Source of the DNA: an uncultured Nesterenkonia sp.
GTDB taxonomy: Bacteria > Actinomycetota > Actinomycetes > Actinomycetales > Micrococcaceae
NCBI GenBank assembly: GCA_947494195.1
Contig: CANLUC010000001.1
Location: 1-64,000 of the forward strand
Length of the DNA: 64,000 nt
Reading direction: 5' to 3'
Shown piece after piece: positions 39,145 to 47,149 of the stretch. The translations under genes were made by a program, and so were the position numbers. The notes under the pieces are model-generated. The model did not search any database. It saw nothing but the letters and a program-made list of their open reading frames with translations, and was not told where the DNA came from. The first letter of the stretch is position 1, and every line of letters begins with the position of its first letter.

Positions 39145-40790
39145 GGGGCGGGGTGCAGCAGCCGGGTCGGCTGGGAGGGTTCCAACAGGTCGGCTGCGCG
39201 GCGGTGGTGGTTCTCGCGCGTCTCGTGCTGCATCTTCTCCAGCAGGGAGACGACCATCTTCGCGCGGGGATTCGCTGCGAAGACCTCGCCATGATCCCGG
39301 ATGAAGGTCCAATAGAGCCCGTCCCAGTCGGCGGTCCAGTCCCCGGTGGGCAGGTCTGACATCTTGCGCAGGTAGTTGCTGCCGGAGACATAGGGTTTGG
39401 TGGTGATCGCCTCACCGGCGGCGAACTGGCTCATCGCGTAGACGTTGGGGACCATCACCCAGTCATAGGCGTCGATGAAGAGCTCCATGAACCACTCGTA
39501 GACCTGCTCCGGATCGATCCGCAGCAGGGACATCGCATTGCCGAGCACCATGAGCCGTTCGATGTGGTGGGCATACCCGGTGGCCAGCACCCGTGAGATC
39601 ACCAGGTCTACGGGCGCCAGGCCGGTGTTCGCGTCCCACCACCCCTCCCCCAGACCGTTGTGGTGGCCGAGCCGATTGGCGCTTCGCACTGCGCGGCCAC
39701 GGACCCGGTAGGTGGCCCGCATGTATTCGCGCCAGCCGATGACCTGCCGCAGGAAGCCCTCCACCGAAGCCAGCGGGGTGTCCTCGCGGGCGCCGTCGAG
39801 CACTGCCTGGACCACCTCCCGCGGGTCCAGCAGCCCGATGTTCAGCGGCGGGGTCAGCAGACCGTGCGCGATGAACGGGTGCTCTGCGGAGATCGCGTCC
39901 TCGTAGGGTCCGAAGTCATCGAGCCGGTCACGGACGAACTCCTGCAGATGCGCACGCGCGTCCTCGGCGGTGATCGGCCAGGCGAACTGCGTCGGGTCGC
40001 CCGGGGCGTCGGGGAACTCCTCGGTCACCCAGGTGATGGCGGCAGCGACGTCCTCCGCCGCGCCGTCGTCGTCGCTCTGGCCGGCGTCAGGACCGTCGGC
40101 CGCCTGGCCGCTGGCAGCGCCGTCGTCGTCGTTGTTCTCGGTCTGGCCCATGAGGGCTTCGAGGTCGAACATCGGCTCCCGCTGCACCACCGGGTGGTCC
40201 GCGAAGCGACGCACCACAGCAGGGGTGTAGCCGCGCGGGAGCTTCTTGCGGTTCTCGGCGTCGAAGGACCATCGACCGCCCACCGGTTCCCCGTCGGCGT
40301 CCAGCAGCAGGTTCAGCCGGCGGCGCTGCCACACGTAGAACTCGTGCATGCGGCTGTCGTGCTCAGCGAACCATTTCTTGATCTGCGCCCGGCTGGTGAG
40401 GAAGTTGGGCGTCTCCAGCACATCCTCGTCGCGGAGCCGGTAGCCACCCTCCGCGAGCGCCGCGAACAGCTGCTGCTCCAGCCAGTCATCGACCACGTCG
40501 AAGAGACTCACCCGCGCGGGACGCCGCTCCGCGATCAGGGCGGCCAGCTGCTCGTGCGAGCTGCGCGAGGCATCGCTGCCCAGGTCCTTCACCGCGAACC
40601 CGCGCCGGCGCAGGCTGCGCGCGAAGTGGGCCATCGACGCCCGGTGCAGCACCAGCTTCTGCGCGTGGAAGCGGTATTGCCGGAACAGCAGATCGTGCTC
40701 GATCAGCACGAACACGGTCTCCGCCGGGGCCTGGCGATGCTCTGCGAAGAGCTGGTGCGGCAGGACCAGGCGCAGCTCAGGCCCCGTCAC
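39141..40790 (-). CDS. Bacterial (6-4)-photolyase/cryptochrome-like protein (FeS-BCP family) lacking cysteines
   Basis: A 549-aa flavoprotein-like member of the prokaryotic (6-4)-photolyase group. The N-terminal antenna-type Rossmann domain starts LRLVLPHQLF. The C-terminal FAD-binding helical domain has VIGWREYMRATYR, HHIERLMVLGNAMSLL, YDWVMVPNVYAMSQFA and KPYVSGSNYLRKMSD. In the family the region after KMSD normally carries clustered cysteines of a [4Fe-4S] cluster; here it reads LPTGDWTADWDGLYW, and the whole protein contains no cysteine. An extra Asp/Gly/Ala-rich acidic insert of about 35 residues sits near residue 225. The GTG start at 40790 overlaps the preceding FAD oxidoreductase stop (GTGA). 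It may be a DNA repair enzyme or a light sensor. Confidence 0.85.
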   Translation of the reverse strand: MTGPELRLVLPHQLFAEHRQAPAETVFVLIEHDLLFRQYRFHAQKLVLHRASMAHFARSLRRRGFAVKDLGSDASRSSHEQLAALIAERRPARVSLFDVVDDWLEQQLFAALAEGGYRLRDEDVLETPNFLTSRAQIKKWFAEHDSRMHEFYVWQRRRLNLLLDADGEPVGGRWSFDAENRKKLPRGYTPAVVRRFADHPVVQREPMFDLEALMGQTENNDDDGAASGQAADGPDAGQSDDDGAAEDVAAAITWVTEEFPDAPGDPTQFAWPITAEDARAHLQEFVRDRLDDFGPYEDAISAEHPFIAHGLLTPPLNIGLLDPREVVQAVLDGAREDTPLASVEGFLRQVIGWREYMRATYRVRGRAVRSANRLGHHNGLGEGWWDANTGLAPVDLVISRVLATGYAHHIERLMVLGNAMSLLRIDPEQVYEWFMELFIDAYDWVMVPNVYAMSQFAAGEAITTKPYVSGSNYLRKMSDLPTGDWTADWDGLYWTFIRDHGEVFAANPRAKMVVSLLEKMQHETRENHHRRAADLLEPSQPTRLLHPAP

Positions 40791-42064
40791 GCCGCGAGGA
40801 GCCTCGACACGGTCCGTGCGGCCCGGTCGCCCGAGACCATCGCCCCTTGGATGGAGCCGTTCTTCCGGTGATCTCCGGCCACCAGGATGCGCGCGCCGAC
40901 GCGTTCGGGCCCCTGGTCCACCAGCGGCGGCGGCATCGCGGGCAGCGTGTGTGGGACCACGTGATGGATGAGCATCTCCCAGTCCCGGGTGGAGGTCTGG
41001 TAGAGCCGTTCGAGGTCGCGGCGCACAGCGCCCTCCTCCGCGAGCCCGTCGGGACGGTCCAGCAGCGTGGTCGCCTGGATGAGGTGCTGTCCCGCCGGGG
41101 CGTAGGAGGGCGCCGCCTGGGAGACCACGGCGGTGTTCCAGATCGGTCCCGCGGGTCCGCCGCCTGGTCGCGAGGCGTCGAGCATCAGGAACGGCCCGGA
41201 CCGAGGCAGCTCTGGGGCGCGGAACCACCAGGTGGTCAGGCCATGGGTCTCCCCGGCCGGATGGTCGGCGAGGTCGCCGCCCAGTTCGCCCAGCTGCTCC
41301 ACCCCGACCGCGACGACGGCGGCGCGCGCCCGCAGCGTGCCGCTGTCGGTGCTGACCTCGACACCGGTGCCGCTGTGCCGCAGGTCCCTGGCGGCGGTAC
41401 GCAGCCGCACCGGGTCCCCCAGCGACCCGGCCATCTGTTCGGGCAGCGCCTGCATGCCCTCCTGGGGCAGCCCGGGGGTGCCCAGGGCGAAGTAGCGGAC
41501 CAGCATGCGCACGTAGGCCGCGGAGTTCTCTCCGGTGCTGTCGGCGAGGACCCCGGCCAGGAAGGTGTCGAGCACGTCACGGCGCAGTCGGCCCGTCAGG
41601 CCCACCGCGTCCAGCGAGGCATCGAGCGTCTGGTCCAGGTCCTCGGTCGAGGATCCGCCGACACCGGGGAGGCGGGGAAGGCCCGGGGCGATCCAGCGTG
41701 CCAGGGCGAGCAGATCGGTCGCCGGGGTGTGCCGGCTCCGCAGGGTGGCCAAGGCGTGCTGCGGGTGGCGCAGCGGATGGGCCAGGGTGGTGGTGCCCCG
41801 CCCGTTCCGGATGACCGCGCCGACGCCGAATCGCTGCAGTCCCAGCGCCGGGACGTCGATCCATTCCCGCACCGCCGAGTAGGCAGGGTTCAGCACCTGG
41901 AAGCCTCGGTCGCAGCGGAACCCGTCCACGACGTCGGTGCGCACCCGGCCACCCACGGCATCCCCGGCTTCGAGCACCGTGACGGCGTGGCCCAGGCGTT
42001 GCAGGCGTCGAGCTGTCTGCAGGCCGGCGAGCCCGGCTCCGATCACGATGACGTCGGCGTCCAT
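40787..42064 (-). CDS. FAD-dependent oxidoreductase (amine oxidase / desaturase-like)
   Basis: A 425-aa flavoprotein. The dinucleotide-binding motif IVIGAGLAGLQTARRLQRLG and the following EAGDAVGGRVRT are exactly those of the monoamine oxidase/protoporphyrinogen oxidase/phytoene desaturase superfamily. The C-terminal FAD-binding block is ILVAGDHRKNGSIQGAMVSG. The substrate is unknown. It is translationally coupled (GTGA) to the photolyase-like gene downstream, so the two products may act together. It is 30 bp from the YjdF-like gene upstream. Confidence 0.88.
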   Translation of the reverse strand: MDADVIVIGAGLAGLQTARRLQRLGHAVTVLEAGDAVGGRVRTDVVDGFRCDRGFQVLNPAYSAVREWIDVPALGLQRFGVGAVIRNGRGTTTLAHPLRHPQHALATLRSRHTPATDLLALARWIAPGLPRLPGVGGSSTEDLDQTLDASLDAVGLTGRLRRDVLDTFLAGVLADSTGENSAAYVRMLVRYFALGTPGLPQEGMQALPEQMAGSLGDPVRLRTAARDLRHSGTGVEVSTDSGTLRARAAVVAVGVEQLGELGGDLADHPAGETHGLTTWWFRAPELPRSGPFLMLDASRPGGGPAGPIWNTAVVSQAAPSYAPAGQHLIQATTLLDRPDGLAEEGAVRRDLERLYQTSTRDWEMLIHHVVPHTLPAMPPPLVDQGPERVGARILVAGDHRKNGSIQGAMVSGDRAARTVSRLLAA

Positions 42065-42094
42065 GACGCTCCCTCCGGTGGCGTGGTGGTCAGT

Positions 42095-42721
42095 CTAGGT
42101 GGATGCGGCCCGGGGCCCGGTGCGGGGTCTCCGGACAGGGGCGCCCCGCTCCCCGTCGAAGCGGCCGAAGAACATCAGGAACAGTCCGGCGCAGAGCGCG
42201 CCGAGACCACCGGCGGCCATGTCACCGATCGTGTCGGTGTACTCCACGTTGATCCCCTGCGCGACATAGGTGAAGCCCACCCATTCCACCATCTCCCAGA
42301 TGGCACTCAGTGCGAGCCCGAAGGTGGTGGTCAGCGTGACGCCGAGGGCGGTGACCGCCAGCGCGCTGCGCGGGGCGGACAGCGTCTGCACTCGGCCCAG
42401 CAGCAGGCACAGGCTCGCGGCCAGGACACCGGTACAGACGAAGTGCACCGCCAGGTCCCATCCGGGGACGCTCTCGTAGAGCCCCCAGACATTGCTCCAC
42501 GCCGCGATGAGCACCGTCAGCGACACGGTGATGTCGGCCCCGGCCCTGGTTCCGAGGAACCGCGGGGCGAACACGGCGGGCAGGACGAAGGCGAGGATGC
42601 CGGCGTCGGTGGGGTCGAAGAACACGGCGGCGAAAAGGACGCTGAACACGCCGAAGGCACGCAGGAGGTCAGCCGTCAGCTCGGCGGGGGTCTGCGGGCG
42701 GCGCAGGAAGTTCTCGATCAC
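42095..42721 (-). CDS. YjdF/DUF2238-like integral membrane protein
   Basis: A 208-aa membrane protein with about six hydrophobic segments. Features include PGWDLAVHFVCTGVLAASLCLLLG and a SAIWEMVEWVG helix followed by YTDTIGDMAAGGLGALCAGL. The E-x-VEW and D-T-x-GD motifs in membrane-adjacent positions resemble the YjdF (DUF2238) and VanZ-like groups. It starts with GTG at 42721, overlapping the previous stop by 4 bp. Function unknown. Confidence 0.78.
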   Translation of the reverse strand: MIENFLRRPQTPAELTADLLRAFGVFSVLFAAVFFDPTDAGILAFVLPAVFAPRFLGTRAGADITVSLTVLIAAWSNVWGLYESVPGWDLAVHFVCTGVLAASLCLLLGRVQTLSAPRSALAVTALGVTLTTTFGLALSAIWEMVEWVGFTYVAQGINVEYTDTIGDMAAGGLGALCAGLFLMFFGRFDGERGAPVRRPRTGPRAAST

Positions 42722-43653
42722 GGAGTCTCGCCCTCCTCGGGAAGTACCACCACGGCATGGACCGGAAGGTGGTCGGAGGCCCAGACGCCACCATGGCGCT
42801 GAGCGTTGATCGCGGCGCGGAGCACCCGGACGCCGGGGGTGGCCAGGATCCAGTCGATGCGGGAACGGTCGCGGCGCGGCGCCCGGTAGTTGGCGAAGGT
42901 GCCCCATTCGTGACTGTCGTGGTGCTCCGCCGACTCCCAGGTCTCGGCGAGCGCCGCGTCCTGGAGCAGCTCCACCAGCGGCGCACTCGCTCCACCGGCG
43001 TTGAAGTCTGCGGTGAGCACGGTGGGCAGGCCGAGGCGCAGGACGTGCTCGCGGATCACCCGGGCGGAACGCAGCCGGGACCGCGCGGAGAGGTGGTCGA
43101 GGTGCGTGTTCAGGGCGAGGAACTCGTGTGTCGTCGCGAGATCGCGGAACCGCGCGGAGACCAGGACGCGCGGAATCAGGTTGCCCCAGGAGGTGGAGCC
43201 GGGCCGGTGCGGCGCATCGGAGAGCGCCGTCTGCTTGAAGTCGAGCAGCTCCAGCCGGTCGGTGTCATAGAAGATCGGTGAAGCTTCTCCCCCGCCGCGG
43301 GGCCCGCGGCCGTGACCGACGACGCCGTAGCCGCCTCCCAGCGAGTCGGCCAGAAAATGCGACTGGTCCGCCAGGACCTCCTGGGCCCCCAGCAGGGTGG
43401 GCCGCTCCGCGTGCAGCAGGGCACGGACACCCGGCGCTCGCCGGTGCCAGCGGTCCGCGACCCGCGGATGGAACCGCCCGGTACGACGGCGGATGTTCCA
43501 GCTCATCACGTGCAGGCCCGGCGCCGCGACCGGCCCGATCACCGCGGCACCGTCGTCGTCGGCTGCGCTGCCGGCCGCCGTGCCGGCGCCCGACGCCCCG
43601 GCCTCGCGGCGGGGCTCAGACTCAGGCGCAGTGCCATGCTCATGGGTGACCAT
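42718..43653 (-). CDS. Endonuclease/exonuclease/phosphatase family protein
   Basis: A 311-aa metal-dependent phosphoesterase fold. All family motifs are present in order: MSWNIRR, LLGAQEV (metal-binding Glu), LNTHLDH (catalytic His region), LTADFNAGG, RSRIDWILAT and the final ASDHLPV (catalytic His). The N-terminal 45 residues are low-complexity Ala/Gly/Asp-rich. The substrate could be DNA, a phospholipid head group or a phosphorylated small molecule. It overlaps the GT2 gene by 14 bp, and the membrane-protein gene follows with a 4-bp overlap. Confidence 0.85.
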   Translation of the reverse strand: MVTHEHGTAPESEPRREAGASGAGTAAGSAADDDGAAVIGPVAAPGLHVMSWNIRRRTGRFHPRVADRWHRRAPGVRALLHAERPTLLGAQEVLADQSHFLADSLGGGYGVVGHGRGPRGGGEASPIFYDTDRLELLDFKQTALSDAPHRPGSTSWGNLIPRVLVSARFRDLATTHEFLALNTHLDHLSARSRLRSARVIREHVLRLGLPTVLTADFNAGGASAPLVELLQDAALAETWESAEHHDSHEWGTFANYRAPRRDRSRIDWILATPGVRVLRAAINAQRHGGVWASDHLPVHAVVVLPEEGETP

Positions 43654-44425
43654 GCGCCCTCCCCTTCTGGACTGTGGACCCGGTGAGAACGCGCCTCCGG
43701 GTCCGCCGCCACCGGTAGGGAGGAAAGTCGTGAGGCCAGTGGATCGTCACAGTGCGCAGGCCTCGGCGCATCCGCCGCTGGAAGGACCTGGCGTCATGGA
43801 AAGGTCGCATCGAGATGCCCATCGGCTCACCCCGGACGCGGCCGAGGCGATGGCATTCACCGAGGTGGAACGAGAGGTCGAGGTCATCATGGATCTCGGG
43901 GTCATCGCGGTGGACCCCGAGCCGCACCGACTGCCACGCCTCACGACGCATCGCCAGGTTGGACCCGAACAGCGGCAGATGCCCCAACGCGGGCAGCGAG
44001 AAGTAGCGGTAGGCGAAGAGGTAGACCGCCACGAGCGGAGGTCGGAGCAGCGCAGGGCCATCGATGAAGCGGGCTGGGCCGGTGAGGGCTGCCACCCCGG
44101 GCTGGTCCTCGAACGCGCGGACCACTTCTTGGATCCAGGAGGCGGGAGGCACGCAGTCGGCGTCCAGTCGCAGGATCACGTCACCGACTGCGGCGTCATA
44201 GCCAGCGGCACTGGCCGCAGGGATCCCCGGCTCGGGGCAGCTGATGACGGTGGCGCCTGCCGCCCGGGCGGTTGCGGCGGAGTCATCGGAGGAGGCGTTG
44301 TCCACGACGATGATCTCTTCGGCCGGTCGAGTCTGCTTCTGCAGGGCGGTCAGGCAGACGGCGAGTTCCCTGCTGTCGTCCTTGACCGGGATGACCACCG
44401 ACACCGTCTTCGGGCGACCAGTCAT
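43640..44425 (-). CDS. Glycosyltransferase family 2 protein
   Basis: A 261-aa GT-A fold transferase. SVVIPVKDDSRELAVCLTAL starts the nucleotide-sugar domain, IIVVDNASSDDS and VILRLDADCVPP (D-x-D) bind the nucleotide and metal, and the late EIHDDLDLSFHLG supplies the ED-type catalytic acid. There is one possible amphipathic or membrane segment (LLRPPLVAVYLFAYRYF). The ATG at 44425 follows a good GAAGGA site and is the first gene of the five-gene operon reaching the photolyase-like gene. Confidence 0.87.
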   Translation of the reverse strand: MTGRPKTVSVVIPVKDDSRELAVCLTALQKQTRPAEEIIVVDNASSDDSAATARAAGATVISCPEPGIPAASAAGYDAAVGDVILRLDADCVPPASWIQEVVRAFEDQPGVAALTGPARFIDGPALLRPPLVAVYLFAYRYFSLPALGHLPLFGSNLAMRREAWQSVRLGVHRDDPEIHDDLDLSFHLGECHRLGRVRGEPMGISMRPFHDARSFQRRMRRGLRTVTIHWPHDFPPYRWRRTRRRVLTGSTVQKGRAHGHP

Positions 44426-44581
44426 CTCGCGTCCTTCGTCGTCAGTTCTCAAACCGGCTCCGGCCCTTCTAAGCTTGCAGCCATCGCCGCCACGTGTCAT
44501 CCGGCGGGATCTCAGACACTTCCGCCGCTAGATAATCTACGCGGTCTGACGCGGCTTCGCTTGAAAGGGTGGACATACTCC

Positions 44582-45340
44582 ATGACCGAGGCTCCCCCGC
44601 TGGGCAGCGCCGCCGTCCTTCGACAACGATGGAGTGACGTCTCCTTTCTGCATTGGCGGGTCGACCCGAGCGTCGTCGAACCGTATATGCCGCCGGGCTG
44701 CTCTCCCGATGTGATCGACGGCAGCACCTGGGTGGGGCTCATCGGCTTCCAGATGTCGAACAGCTCCTTCTTCGGAAGTCCGCGCATCCCGTGGCTGGGG
44801 AACTTCCCCGAGGTCAATGTTCGGCTGTACTCCATCGACGCCAAGGGGCACCGCGGGGTGGTGTTCCTCAGCCTGGAAGCCTCGCATCTGATCCCGGTGC
44901 TGGTCGCGCGAGCGGCGTTCGGGCTGAAGTATCAGTGGGCCTCGATGACGCTGCAGCGCCGGGACGGCGAGGTCAGCTACCGGACCCGACGGCACGGCCA
45001 GCGCGCCGCCGCCTCGGCGATGACCGTGCGGCCCGGCGGAGACGCCGCGCAGAATGCCGCTCTCGCGGAGGACCCGCTGGCGCAGTTCCTGACCTCACGG
45101 TGGGGCTTCCACGAACGGCATCTGGGGCGCACCCTCTACTGCCGGAATCATCATGAGCCGTGGCCGCTGCAGCGGGCCGAGCTGCTGCACCTGGAGGATG
45201 GGCTGCTCGCCGCGGCTGGTTTCGAGGGGCTCGCGGACCGTGTGCCGGATTCGGTCTTGTACGCGGGCGAGGTCACGACCGTCTTCGCCGCGCCGCAGCG
45301 GGAGAACCAGGTGGGTCGGTCCACCACGGGAGCGTGGTGA
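44582..45340 (+). CDS. DUF2071 (YqjF-like) protein
   Basis: A 252-aa protein of the DUF2071 family. It has the opening QRWSDVSFLHWRVDPSVVEPYMPPG and the GLIGFQMSN and GNFPEVNVRLYSIDAKGHRGVVFLSLEA blocks. The fold is related to acetoacetate decarboxylase. The start ATG 44582 follows an AAAGGGTGG site. It diverges from the GT2 gene across 156 bp that may hold both promoters. It is followed by a glycosyltransferase 4 bp later. Confidence 0.88.
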   Translation: MTEAPPLGSAAVLRQRWSDVSFLHWRVDPSVVEPYMPPGCSPDVIDGSTWVGLIGFQMSNSSFFGSPRIPWLGNFPEVNVRLYSIDAKGHRGVVFLSLEASHLIPVLVARAAFGLKYQWASMTLQRRDGEVSYRTRRHGQRAAASAMTVRPGGDAAQNAALAEDPLAQFLTSRWGFHERHLGRTLYCRNHHEPWPLQRAELLHLEDGLLAAAGFEGLADRVPDSVLYAGEVTTVFAAPQRENQVGRSTTGAW

Positions 45341-45344
45341 CCTC

Positions 45345-46532
45345 ATGCGGATCCTTCTGGCCACCGCAGGCTCTCGCGGGGATGTGGAGCCCTTTGCGGC
45401 GCTTGCCCGCCGTGCAGCCCGCGCCGGCCACGAGCTGCGCCTGGCAGTTCCGGACAACTCTGGTGCGGACCTGACCGGGCTCGACGTCGTGAGCCTCGGC
45501 GTGGACTACACGGCGCTGGTCACTCAGCAGGGGGTCTCCGCCGGCGCCGCGATGCGGTCCTACCGCACTGTGGTGAAGCCGCTCATGCGGCAGGTGCTCC
45601 TGGAATCCGCCCGGGCCGCGATGGACTACCGGCCCGACATTCTTGTGGCGCACCCGAAGATCCTCTCCGCCAGACTTGCCGCCGATGCCCTTGCCATTCC
45701 GCATGTGCTGGTCGAGATCGTGCCCGCCATGACGCCCACCCGCGCGTTCCCCGCCGCCGGGACCATCCCTTGGGACCTGGGGCCCTTCAATCGGTCCACG
45801 TTTCGGCTCTCCAGCCTCGGGGAGGCCATGTTCCGTGCGGACCTCAGCGACGTCTCTCGGATGGTCGGCAGCTTCCGCCGCAGACCGGCGCCACCGGTGG
45901 CCACGCTGATGCCGATCAGTCCGGTGCTGCTCCGCCGTCCCGAGGACTGGGATGACTCCGTGCACCTCACCGGCCCGTGGAGACATGACGCTCCGGAGAC
46001 CGTGTCCGCCGAGGTGTCGAGGTTCCTCGCGGAGGGAGACGTCGTCTATGCAGGCTTCGGCTCGATGGCGGCCGGTGATCCTCTGGCGCGTGCCGGTGAG
46101 GTCGTCCGCGGCCTCCGCAGCGTCGGCGCCCGTGGCCTGATCGCGACCGGGCTCGGGGGTATGCAGGTGCCACCTTCGCTGGCCGGGGAGGACATGCTCG
46201 TCACCTCCTCGGTCCCGCACGAGGCGGTCCTGCCCCAGGTGCAGGCAGCAGTGCATCACGGCGGAATCGGGACGGTGCACGCGGCGACCGCCGCAGGGAC
46301 CGTCTCCATCCCGGTCCCTTTCATCGCCGACCAGCCCTTCTGGGGCAGGTGTCTGCATGAACAAGGCCTCTCGCCGCAGCCCATCCACCAGCGGCGACTC
46401 ACCGCTGAGACGCTGACCCGCGCCCTGGGGGCGGCGCAGGAGTGCCGCCCAGCAGTCGAAGCCGCCGCACGGAGCATGGCCCAGGAGGACGGGACCGGCA
46501 CGGCCGTGCAGGTCCTCGAGGCGCTGGGCTGA
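45345..46532 (+). CDS. MGT-type glycosyltransferase (family 1)
   Basis: A 395-aa GT-B protein similar to macrolide/sterol glucosyltransferases. The N-terminal acceptor domain starts MRILLATAGSRGDVEPFAAL. The C-terminal donor site has VYAGFGSMAAGDP, the AAVHHGGIGTVHAATAAGTVS nucleotide-sugar signature and PFIADQPFWG. It probably glycosylates a small hydrophobic acceptor or a carotenoid-like lipid. Linkage to DUF2071 is tight (4 bp). The family is common next to flavin-dependent desaturases, and one such oxidoreductase is encoded on the opposite strand nearby. Confidence 0.9.
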   Translation: MRILLATAGSRGDVEPFAALARRAARAGHELRLAVPDNSGADLTGLDVVSLGVDYTALVTQQGVSAGAAMRSYRTVVKPLMRQVLLESARAAMDYRPDILVAHPKILSARLAADALAIPHVLVEIVPAMTPTRAFPAAGTIPWDLGPFNRSTFRLSSLGEAMFRADLSDVSRMVGSFRRRPAPPVATLMPISPVLLRRPEDWDDSVHLTGPWRHDAPETVSAEVSRFLAEGDVVYAGFGSMAAGDPLARAGEVVRGLRSVGARGLIATGLGGMQVPPSLAGEDMLVTSSVPHEAVLPQVQAAVHHGGIGTVHAATAAGTVSIPVPFIADQPFWGRCLHEQGLSPQPIHQRRLTAETLTRALGAAQECRPAVEAAARSMAQEDGTGTAVQVLEALG

Positions 46533-46587
46533 GCTGCGACCCGAAGCTGAGACCCCGAGCCGAAAACCTCTGACCCGTCCGGTGGGG

Positions 46588-46593
46588 CAGACT
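46588..46593 (+). promoter_or_regulatory. -10 element of arfB (leaderless)
   Basis: CAGACT ends 7 bp before the GTG at 46601, supporting that codon rather than the GTG at 46595 as the start. Confidence 0.4.
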
Positions 46594-46600
46594 GGTGCGG

Positions 46601-47041
46601 GTGGAGAATCTGCGCATACCGCCGGGGCCTGGAGCGCCGCACGGCCTCATCGTTCCTGCCGGGGAGCTGTCCGAGCAGTTCTCCCACGCCTCGGGACCGG
46701 GCGGCCAGGGCGTCAACACCACCGATTCCCGCGTCCAGCTCAGCTTCGATCTGGGCACGACGACGGCGCTCACCGAGTCCCAGCGCAGGCTCGCCCTGGA
46801 GCGGCTCGACGCCCGGTTGGCGGGCACGGTGCTGACCATCAGCGCCGCGGAGCACCGGTCACAGCACCGCAACAGGGTCGCCGCACGGCAGCGTCTGGCC
46901 GAGCTCATCCGGGAGGCGGTTGCCCCGCCGATCATTCGACGTCCCACTCGGCGCACCCGGGGCTCCCATCGTCGGCGGCTCCAGGGCAAGCGCGAGCGGG
47001 CCGAGGTGAAGCAGAACCGGCGTCGCCCTGGCGTGGACTGA
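46601..47041 (+). CDS. arfB: Alternative ribosome-rescue factor (ArfB/YaeJ, codon-independent peptidyl-tRNA hydrolase)
   Basis: A 146-aa release-factor-like protein. The GGQ catalytic motif is at residues 34-36, in HASGPGGQGVNTTDSRVQL. The C-terminal tail from about residue 110 is very rich in Arg/Lys, as required for insertion into the empty mRNA channel of stalled ribosomes. It lacks the codon-recognition domains of RF1 and RF2, so it acts on non-stop complexes. It forms its own leaderless unit behind the glycosyltransferase. Confidence 0.9.
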   Translation: MENLRIPPGPGAPHGLIVPAGELSEQFSHASGPGGQGVNTTDSRVQLSFDLGTTTALTESQRRLALERLDARLAGTVLTISAAEHRSQHRNRVAARQRLAELIREAVAPPIIRRPTRRTRGSHRRRLQGKRERAEVKQNRRRPGVD

Positions 47042-47149
47042 CTGGCTCCACGGCGAATCGCGCTTCTTGTCGCCGGTCTGCGCTCGGCGTCTGCGGCAGC
47101 GGCAGCGGATCGGCGTACAGTCAAGGAAGGAGCCGCCCTTGGCTCCCTC

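Noticed and set aside
40847-42802. 651-codon open frame on the plus strand opposite the FAD oxidoreductase and membrane-protein genes
   Set aside because: Antisense shadow; spans several real genes with clear motifs on the minus strand.
43397-44581. N-terminal extension of the DUF2071 gene giving a 647-aa protein
   Set aside because: The extension is antisense to the GT2 and endonuclease-family genes; the ATG at 44582 has a ribosome binding site and matches the family start.
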